A stretch of DNA of 64,000 nt from Perkinsus olseni (lineage: Eukaryota; Perkinsozoa; Perkinsida; Perkinsidae). The notes below the pieces were generated by a model. That model made no database searches. It was given only the letters and a program-made list of their open reading frames with translations, and had not been told where the DNA came from. A program made the translations under genes and the position numbers. Positions 56,441 through 64,000 of the stretch are shown here, one piece after another. Every line of letters starts with the position of its first letter. Positions within the stretch are counted from its first letter, which is position 1. The stretch covers positions 62,001 through 126,000 of the forward strand of contig JABANP010000069.1 of the NCBI GenBank assembly GCA_013115135.1. The letters run 5' to 3'.

Positions 56441-58659
56441 CCTGCGGAGTTGTATGCCCGAATATTCGAGGTCAAAGTTGATCCCCGGAATTGATGTCCT
56501 TAACGGCGAAAGTGACTTCCTTAATCATGAAATTGTGTGCCTTATTCGCGGAATTGAATTCCTTATTTGAGGCCTGCCGCTAAAATGACTTCCTTATCCG
56601 CCAATTACATACCCTCACCTCGACCCTACCGCCAATTTGCTGATGTCTCAACAACAACAACAACAACAACAACAACTCGCTAATGTGATGATATCATCCT
56701 CGACCCCCATATAGGCTACGGCAACGGCCCTATCCGCCAATTTGCTGATGTCTCAACAACAACAACTCGCTAATGTGATGATATCATCCTCGACCCCCAT
56801 ATAGGCTACGGCTACGGCAACGGCCCTATCCGCCAATTTGCTGATGTCTCAACAACAACAACAACTCGCTAATGTGATGATATCATCCTCGACCCCCATA
56901 TAGGCTACGGCAACGGCAACCCTATCCGCCAATTTGCTGATGTCTCAACAACAACAACTCGCTAATGTGATGATATCATCCTCGACCCCCATATAGGCTA
57001 CGGCAACGGCCCTATCCGCCAATTTGCTGATGTCTCAACAACAACAACAACTCGCTAATGTGATGATATCATCCTCGACCCCCCATATAGGCTACGGCAA
57101 CGGCCCTATCCGCCAATTTGCTGATGTCTCAACAACAACAACAACTCGCTAATGTGATGATATCATCCTCGACCCCCATATAGGCTACGGCAACGGCCCT
57201 ATCCGCCAATTTGCTGATGTCTCAACAACAACAACTCGCTAATGTGATGATATCATCCTCGACCCCCATATAGGCTACGGCAACGGCCCTATCCGCCAAT
57301 TTGCTGATGTCTCAACAACAACAACAACAACTCGCTAATGTGATGATATCATCCTCGACCCCCCATATAGGCTACGGCAACGGCCCTATCCGCCAATTTG
57401 CTGATGTCTCAACAACAACAACAACAACAAATCGCTAATGTGATGATATCATCCTCGACCCCCATACAGGCTACGGCAACGGCCCTATCCGCCAATTTGC
57501 TGATGTCTCAACAACAACAACAACTCGCTAATGTGATGATATCATCCTCGACCCCCATATAGGCTACGGCAACGGCAACCCTATCCGCCAATTTGCTGAT
57601 GTCTCAACAACTCGCTAATGTGATGATATCATCCTCGACCCCCATATAGGCTACGGCAACGGCCCTATCCGCCAATTTGCTGATGTCTCAACAACAACAA
57701 CAACTCGCTAATGTGATGATATCATCCTCGACCCCCCATATAGGCTACGGCAACGGCAACCCTATCCGCCAATTTGCTGATGTCTCAACAACAACAACAA
57801 CTCGCTAATGTGATGATATCATCCTCGACCCCCATATAGGCTACGGCAACGGCAGCCCTATCCGCCAATTTGCTGATGTCTCAACAACAACAACAACTCG
57901 CTAATGTGATGATATCATCCTCGACCCCCATATAGGCTACGGCAACGGCCCTATCCGCCAATTTGCTGATGTCTCAACAACAACTCGCTAATGTGATGAT
58001 ATCATCCTCGACCCCCATATAGGCTACGGCAACGGCAACCCTATCCGCCAATTTGCTGATGTCTCAACAACAACAACAACAACAACAACTCGCTAATGTG
58101 ATGATATCATCCTCGACCCCCATATAGGCTACGGCAACGGCCCTATCCGCCAATTTGCTGATGTCTCAACAACAACAACAACAACAACTCGCTAATGTGA
58201 TGATATCATCCTCGACCCCCCATATAGGCTACGGCAACGGCAGCCCTATCCGCCAATTTGCTGATGTCTCAACAACAACAACAACAACAACTCGCTAATG
58301 TGATGATATCATCCTCGACCCCCATATAGGCTACGGCAACGGCAGCCCTATCCGCCAATTTGCTGATGTCTCAACAACAACAACAACTCGCTAATGTGAT
58401 GATATCATCCTCGACCCCCATATAGGCTACGGCAACGGCCCTATCCGCCAATTTGCTGATGTCCCAACAACAACAACTCGCTAATGTGATGATATCATCC
58501 TCGACCCCCATATAGGCTACGGCAACGGCAACGGCCCTATCCGCCAATTTGCTGATGTCTCAACAACAACAACTCGCTAATGTGATGATATCATCCTCGA
58601 CCCCCATATAGGCTACGGCAACGGCCCTATCCGCCAAATAGACTTCTGAATGGTATAGT
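56441..58659 (+). repeat. Left arm of a ~7.5-kb inverted-repeat segment
   Basis: From TGCGGAGTTGTATGCCCGAA to CAAATAGACTTCTGAATGGT this arm is the inverse of 63678-63954. The outer ~185 bp contain ~21-bp subrepeats of the type CGCGAAATTGANTTCCTTATT. The inner part is a minisatellite array absent from the other arm except for one unit. Confidence 0.85.
56630..58638 (+). repeat. Minisatellite, ~21 copies of an ~85-105 bp unit with an internal (CAA)n
   Basis: Each unit runs CCGCCAATTTGCTGATGTCT, CAACAA.., CTCGCTAATGTGATGATATC, ATCCTCGACCCCCATATAGG, CTACGGCAACGGC. Almost all length variation comes from the CAA run (about 1 to 8 triplets) and from GGCAAC duplications. Other positions are nearly invariant, pointing to recent amplification. 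Confidence 0.95.
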
Positions 58660-59498
58660 CACATTCGGAGCCGTTAGCGCTGCTAACTTAGCAGCGGCCC
58701 AGGCTCAACCTGGCCATTGAACGCCAAGAATCGGCCAGGCCTCTCTCGGCGACTACGAGTAGGATTTCTGAGCTCCGCCATTTCCCTCGCATTCACACGA
58801 TATAACATCGTGTAGATGTTGCGAGGTTGTCGTCGACAGCAATTGCGGATCTTTCCCTTGCAACACGTACTCGATTCCCTGCAGACCTTCTCTCACTGAT
58901 CCGCACTCTCCGATTGCATCACCATCGGCATTCTCATTGAGGATTTCTCAGCTTCTATCCAGCGCCGAATCGCCGAATTTATAATCTTAATCTCGGGTTC
59001 CCGTTACTGGCTTCACCCGCAGCTCAGACTCCTTTCCTGTTGCCTTCTCCTGACGGTCACGCGCGGTTTCCTGGATTCCGATCCTTCACACACAGCGTTG
59101 GGAGCTTCCTGATACCGAAATTCTGCTTCGGTGTCTCAGCAAACTAGGGAATGAAGTTCACTTAGTAACACCCAAGAAGTGAAGAACAGATCACCTCGTC
59201 TGACATCGCTGCATCTGAGTATCTCAGACCGAGATTAGAGGTAACGGAATAGAGGTATTTTGTCAATCAGCTTCCTTATTCGCTTTTCATAGAGAAGCTT
59301 CCAGTTAGACTTGTTTATTGATGATGTGTCCGGATGGCATCGCAACGTCATAGTTCGGAGTTCAGCAAGTCCCCCAACGCAATGACTTTCAGAAGGAAGG
59401 TAAAAAGTTCAGAAAAGAAGTACACATCTGATACGTGTAGACTATGGTCGAAACAGAGAAAATGATCTTCCTTCCATCAGACTGGGCCCATCTGCGAA
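58660..59498. other. Spacer inside the inverted-repeat segment
   Basis: 59395-59498 is the 3' flank conserved among family-A copies. The rest shows no gene. Confidence 0.35.
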
Positions 59499-60266
59499 TC
59501 ATGCTGGCATTACGCCTTTAGCGAGAGTTGCCGCGAAGTCCACATCTGGGAGCTTCCCCTCAGCGTCTCGGACCTGAGCTTGAAAAGAGATATCGAACTT
59601 CCAACCTTCTTCTGTCCTGAGCAGGAATAGTGTCTGAGAGGTCGTGACCATCACAGAGCCGCTCTGTGCCGCAGTTGACCCAGAGAGAGCAAACCCTCTG
59701 TTGTTGTACTGCCCCACGAAGCGATAGTCCGGAGTTGTAATAATCTTAATAGCCCCATCCGGCAATGGACCGTCGGCGAAGGAGATCTGTAGTCCGCCGT
59801 GCATATCAAGTTTGGCAGCATCATACGGCCCCGGGCCAGTCTCAGAAAAACCTAATTCGCCGTTACTTATGGCGGGCTGGATATAGATACCTTCATGAGT
59901 GAACCCGAAATCGGCCGAACGATCGGTGTATACTGAGAACTGTTCGTTGTCATCCTCGCGGAGAGCAAAGTAAAAGGTCACGTAGTCGTTGTTGTCGGGC
60001 TGATTACTATTGAGGCGAATCGCGATGAGGTCACTGCTATACTCCGCCAGAGTACGACCCTTGACGGTGAAGATGCAGGCACCCTCTAATAGTTCTACAA
60101 TGTTCGTTCCTTCAGCGGGGCCGATACCAGGCATGAAGCAATCCTCGGGATATTGCGAGGTGACCGTGAAAGCTTGCACGCCGTAGAGAAAGAACAAGAA
60201 GCAACAACCCCGGAACAAGTAAGAGCAGAGGCCAGTTGAGCCCAGGCTAGTAGGCGGCGGCGCCAT
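59499..60266 (-). CDS. Secreted beta-rich protein, family A copy 2 (intact)
   Basis: Unknown function. The 255-codon frame is uninterrupted: N-terminal ~18 polar residues, hydrophobic GCCFLFFLYGVQAF (signal peptide or anchor), then CFMPGIGPAEGTNIVELLEG and ACIFTV with two conserved Cys, IAIRLNS, HEGIYIQP, ITTPDYRFVGQYNNRGFALS, EEGWKFDISF, and the tail EGKLPDVDFAATLAKGVMPA. It lacks the extra base that breaks copy 1. It lies between the inverted arms at 56441 and 63954. Upstream (60331-60425) are two tandem copies of a 49-bp unit with a palindromic core that might be regulatory. No homology to a named family is claimed. Confidence 0.75.
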   Translation of the reverse strand: MAPPPTSLGSTGLCSYLFRGCCFLFFLYGVQAFTVTSQYPEDCFMPGIGPAEGTNIVELLEGACIFTVKGRTLAEYSSDLIAIRLNSNQPDNNDYVTFYFALREDDNEQFSVYTDRSADFGFTHEGIYIQPAISNGELGFSETGPGPYDAAKLDMHGGLQISFADGPLPDGAIKIITTPDYRFVGQYNNRGFALSGSTAAQSGSVMVTTSQTLFLLRTEEGWKFDISFQAQVRDAEGKLPDVDFAATLAKGVMPA

Positions 60267-60330
60267 TGAAAATTTAAAGGTACACCTTATAAATTGTCAG
60301 CTTGGAAGGCCGGAGCGATTTTCTACGAAA

Positions 60331-60425
60331 AGCACGTAGGGAAACGTTTCCTACGGTATAGCGTTGGTTCACTAAGAAGAGCACGCAGGGAAACGTTTCC
60401 TACGGTATAGCGTCAGTTCACCGGC
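60331..60425. promoter_or_regulatory. Two tandem 49-bp units with palindrome GGAAACGTTTCC
   Basis: AGCACG(T/C)AGGGAAACGTT.. occurs at 60331 and 60380; the 12-bp palindromes lie at 60340-60351 and 60389-60400. They are 74 and 123 bp upstream of the secreted-protein ATG (60266, minus strand). Phased palindromes are typical of dimeric factor sites; function is inferred. Confidence 0.4.
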
Positions 60426-61269
60426 ACGCAAGCACAGGTACGCAAACGGATGGCTGACAGTCTTACGGTTCCATTGGCTAACGCCCAGGACTCGGGGCTG
60501 AGCCCCGTATCCTCTCCTACAGACAGCTCTTGAAGTAGCTCAGAACTTGCAGGTCTACGTTCGATATTTCTACAGTGGGTGAATAGCTGAGGAAGAGAAT
60601 CTTCGCCCATTCCACTGCTGCGTCTTAGTCCTGTCGTGACTACAGTGTCGTCTAGGTGACGGAATTACATGGCGCTGCAGTGCTCCTCGACGGGAGCGCT
60701 GTCCCTATGCGAGGGTGCCTTCATTCAATGATAATATTTCTCTTCTGAGGTTGTCCTCCAGCGAGTTCTACTCATTTGTGTCTATGATACTGTAATCCAT
60801 GTCCTGTAACTGCATGTGTTCTCAACATATCTCCAAGCCCCAAAACGGCCGGAAGTTCGCAAAGCCACAAAATCTTCGGGGAGAGGAGCCTTATCTCAAA
60901 GATTACGTCTGATGCCTCGCGCGAGACGAGCCGAGGGGCTCGAAGGGATGCCCAGCAGGTCAAATGAGACGACTCGTCTGATACGACTCCAGCACTTCTA
61001 CCTTTGCTGCGGATGACTCGTCCGCGTTCGCAATCAAAACTGCACTACTTGTCGAGAATTTGCAAGCTAAGCACGTGGAGCACAGAAGCCTACTGCACTC
61101 CACGACGTGGAGTCCACGTGCTTGCTGCAAGCAGCTTGCAGCTCCTACTCTGAGTATGCCAACTTGAACATGATATCCGAAGTTTGATATTCGTCGTAAC
61201 GTTATTAACGTCGTTAATAGCGTCACGTTGTGCTTCTAAGACGAGGAAATCTCGCGACGGAATGCCCCT
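60426..61269. other. Spacer inside the inverted-repeat segment
   Basis: No recognised gene. Short inverted repeats lie near 61070-61140 (AAGCACGTGG / CCACGTGCTT). Confidence 0.35.
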
Positions 61270-61445
61270 CACAAGAAACGAAAGGGTTTTGAAGAGTAGT
61301 ACACGCCTGATATGTGTAGAAGGTGGTTGAAATAGAGAAAATGATCTTCCTGCCGTCAGACTGGGTCCATCTGCGAATCATACTGACACTACGCCTTCAG
61401 CGAGAGTAGCCGCGACGTTAACATCTGGGTACTTTCCAATATATG
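61270..61445 (-). pseudogene. 3' relic of a family-A secreted-protein gene
   Basis: The minus strand encodes GKYPDVNVAATLAEGVVSV then a stop, matching the family-A C-terminal tail. The downstream ~110 bp match the 3' flank of 59499-60266 (GAGAAAATGATCTTCC, CATCTGCGAATCAT). The rest of the gene is missing upstream of about 61440. Confidence 0.75.
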
Positions 61446-61779
61446 GGTTCATCCTCCATAATATGGCTACGGCGCTGAACCAGTCTTTGCAGGACGTCGA
61501 GGAAGCGCAGGCAGCCGCGTATGAGAATGAGGTAGTTGCAGTTGACGACGATGCTCCGGTGGATGGAATTGCCGGAGCTCTTAGAGAAGCCTACGTTAGA
61601 AGTTATTATCAGTAATAGCATGATATTTTCGTACTATAGACTGTAGTTCACAGTAGACTACTAAAAGTAGTGGTACTACGTGTATGGGTCTTGTGTTACA
61701 GTAGGCCCTACTGAGTAGGGTACGATCATTAGTTTTTGCCAACGTGAATTCTCGCTAACTCAAATGGCGATAGTTGTCA

Positions 61780-62079
61780 AAGGACCACACTTAGGCCAAG
61801 AAAATCAGGTCTCTCCCGGGGATCGAACCCCAGTCGGCGCGAGGCTAATATGGAGCCTTAGCCAAGCAGCCAACTCAACAACTCGGTTTGTTTGGCTCTG
61901 CGACACCTCGCGAGTTCGCCGATTTTGCTCCTTAAGTTGCAATTTCAGGTGTACTCGAGTACGCCTTAAATTTAGGAACTCCTTAAGGTTCTCCTAAACC
62001 TTGTGAAACGAGTTAAGAAATCCTTAAGTTGCTCCTAAACTTAAGGCGCCTTAATTTAAGTATCCTTGTGAAACAGGCT
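61780..62079. mobile_element. Truncated copy of the CTTAAG/GGCGCC transposon
   Basis: From TAGGCCAAGAA through the tRNA-like head to CCTTGTGAAACAGGCTC this matches 44571-44889 in order and orientation. Only the right end is present; no left inverted end was found. Confidence 0.7.
61811..61881 (-). repeat. tRNA-derived SINE-like head, copy 2
   Basis: The minus strand has a T-arm CTGGGGTTCGATCCCCGG and a 5-bp anticodon-like stem AGGCT-CCATATT-AGCCT, but no U33 equivalent. Homologous to 44596-44668. Confidence 0.6.
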
Positions 62080-62257
62080 CTATGACTTGGAAGCCGCTCG
62101 GGACTGTGAGAACGCCTTCCTTAAAGGTGAAGGAGCAACTCTTAGGGCCACTGGTGACGTCGGTACCGTGGCGACGAGTGGTAGCGATCAAGAGCTGAGG
62201 GCTGGGGAAATTACCAGCAGTTCCTTGGTGACCCTCGCCCTTCCGCAGAAAAAAAGG

Positions 62258-62475
62258 GAGGTGAGTTGGACTGGATTGAGACCCTAAGGCAGTCCTGTTG
62301 GAATGTGGCGCTGAAAGCCCACACTTTCCAGTGGAGGTGCCTTCCAACGGCCTAATTGCCCATCGAAATTAGGACACACATGTTTTCTGGTCGAGGCGAA
62401 GCGGACGGCAGCCACCCCAGGAAGGCGGCGGCGTTCACCAGCAATCCATTTTCGGACAGCATGGTCGGCAGAATT
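62258..62475. repeat. Direct repeat, copy 2 of 2
   Basis: Same orientation as 55280-55505. Shared words include CTGGATTGAGACCCTAAG, CACCCCAGGAAGGCGGC and ACAGCATGGTCGGCAG. Confidence 0.65.
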
Positions 62476-63677
62476 TTTCCCCTCTGAAGTGGGTGGAGGT
62501 TAGGGTGGAGTTTTAACTGAGACTAACACATTCCCCACTGGAGCGACGCCAACACGACAGTGTAATTATACATGGGAAAACCTTCAGCCCGTACGCTGGG
62601 AGCGTGGGGGAAGTCTAGCGATTGATTGCTAAATAGTCTCAGTCGGACGCACGGACCTGGGCTTGGCATACGAGGGTAGCAGAGACAGCCGATACAGCTG
62701 CCATGGCGCAGGCCGTGGACACGATGTCGAGAGATGGTGGAAGTGTGGTAGGAGCACAACCGCAGAGGGAGCCTATAGAGGCCAGGGCGGTGTGGGCGGG
62801 TGCGAAAAACAAATAATGGTAGAGAACTGCAGCCGTCTACATCATGCTGCGACAACGAGTGATGAAACGGCGCAAAAGATATGGGGGCGCTCCCGTGGCG
62901 TGCTAGTCACTTCGTGTGCGAACACACGCCGCGAATGTGCTACAATATGAGGCGAAGTCAGAGTAGCGCCGTGTTTACGAACAGGAATGAAGATATTGAA
63001 GCATCAGGAATGCCTTTGCAAGCGGCTGATGACCGCGAGACCTCACGACGCTCTGCTTCGCAATGGCACGCCAGTACAGCATCGGCAGTTGTCCTATCTG
63101 TGAAGGTTGAACACTCGTCAACTGGGAGACCCGAATCAAGGCAGGACGACGTCGCGATCTTCGGACAGCCAATCAGTCGTTAGAATCAGTCACTATGTAT
63201 CTCGTCACGAATCTGGAAGCGCTACCTCAACATACCAACATACTCAACGTACCTAGTAGGTACTACCTACTATACCAACCTCAACAGCTAAAATCCTTTC
63301 ACAGCCATATTACTGCGGGTCGAATCGAGACAGTCCGCAAGTACATGTATCATGTAACATGATACTTCTCATTTTCAGCATTTGTTTGTGGGGCCCCCCG
63401 CGTGTGGAGCTCATGTCCTTGAGAAAGCCGCGATCAAATGTATGCGGCGATTATCGATCATCGATCAGCTCAGGAATTGCTTGGTCGTTTACGTTGCCAT
63501 CCTGCAGTGAAGGTTACGAGATCCTGTCGGTGCCGAATCGGCACTGCCGATGTGTATTGTACGATGATCGTAAAGTTTACGACGTAAACTCACAGCCTGC
63601 TCAAACACCATCTTCGCATACTCAAGAGACTCAGCCCTGTTGTGTAAAAGGGAAGGTGAGGTAGGAATGTCAATCTA
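62476..63677. other. Spacer inside the inverted-repeat segment
   Basis: No recognised gene. A perfect palindrome GTATCATGT-A-ACATGATAC lies near 63347-63365. Confidence 0.35.
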
Positions 63678-63954
63678 CTATACCATTCAGAAGTCTATTT
63701 GGCGTGTAAGGCCGTATATATGGAGCTCGAGGATTTCACGTTGCCGGGTTGAGACAGCATATTGGCGGAAGGGTCGAGATGGGGGGATACAATTGGCGGA
63801 TAGGGAAGTCATTTTAGCGGCCGGCCTCAAGTAAGGAAACCAGTTTAGCGAATAAGGCCCTCAATTTTATCATTAAGGAAGTCGATTTCGCCGATAAGGA
63901 TATCAATTTCGCGGATCAACTTTGACCTGGAATCTTCGGACATGTAACTCCGCA
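63678..63954 (-). repeat. Right arm of the ~7.5-kb inverted-repeat segment
   Basis: Inverse of 56441-58659, but with only one diverged copy of the minisatellite unit (63690-63765, without a CAA run). Outer ~21-bp subrepeats are conserved. Confidence 0.85.
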
Positions 63955-64000
63955 CGACCCTTTTCCGACCACATGTCCTGGGAATTATCTTCATAGTTCA

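Noticed and set aside
56630..58638. CRISPR-like array
   Set aside because: Units are contiguous without unique spacers; length change is only in a CAA run; the context is eukaryotic.

Overview
This window is nuclear DNA of a protist with short spliceosomal introns, mostly 42-160 nt with GT..AG ends. Multi-exon housekeeping genes lie among many mobile-element remnants and lineage-specific secreted-protein families. An alveolate close to Perkinsus (Perkinsozoa) would fit, but that is inference from gene style and not from a marker gene.

Layout. 1-8720 (-): an ABCA-type lipid-transporter gene running off the left edge, with an intact tRNA-Glu gene in one intron and tRNA 3'-end-like segments in three others. 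9353-11710: a Mutator-like transposon with long inverted repeats, inside older palindromic repeats. 11705-19480: a tandem segmental duplication holding two copies of a secreted-type protein built from three copies of a ~110-residue domain; a small broken secreted-protein gene (15310-15938, -) lies between them. 20682-25361 (-): GUF1/LepA (elongation factor 4). 26050-27071: a dispersed repeat and two abutting long hairpins. 28322-33248 (+): two six-exon mucin-like secreted proteins sharing a ~310 bp tract, including an intron, that differs at only two bases. 34201-36170 (-): a BRCT-domain protein. 36626-41587 (-): an SLC13/PHO90-type anion transporter. 43456-44970: inverted-repeat transposons rich in CTTAAG and GGCGCC. 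45061-49167 (+): a class-V PLP aminotransferase. 50085-50841 (-): a secreted protein with a paralogue at 59499-60266. 52628-54211 (-): a TPR protein. 56441-63954: a ~7.5 kb segment bounded by inverted arms; the left arm carries about 21 tandem copies of a unit present once in the right arm.

The housekeeping genes (GUF1 for mitochondrial translation, anion uptake, PLP chemistry, lipid transport) show no functional link. The secreted families occur as local duplicates, several with frame breaks. The most unusual signal is that introns repeatedly contain recognisable repeats: tRNA 3'-end-like segments in five introns, in both orientations, and a TTTCGTGGCGCG motif in two others. This suggests that repeat-derived sequence has contributed to introns here. 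Splice sites were placed by eye using reading-frame continuity and remembered family alignments. The two mucin-like genes and the second triple-repeat gene close exactly in frame; other exon boundaries are approximate.
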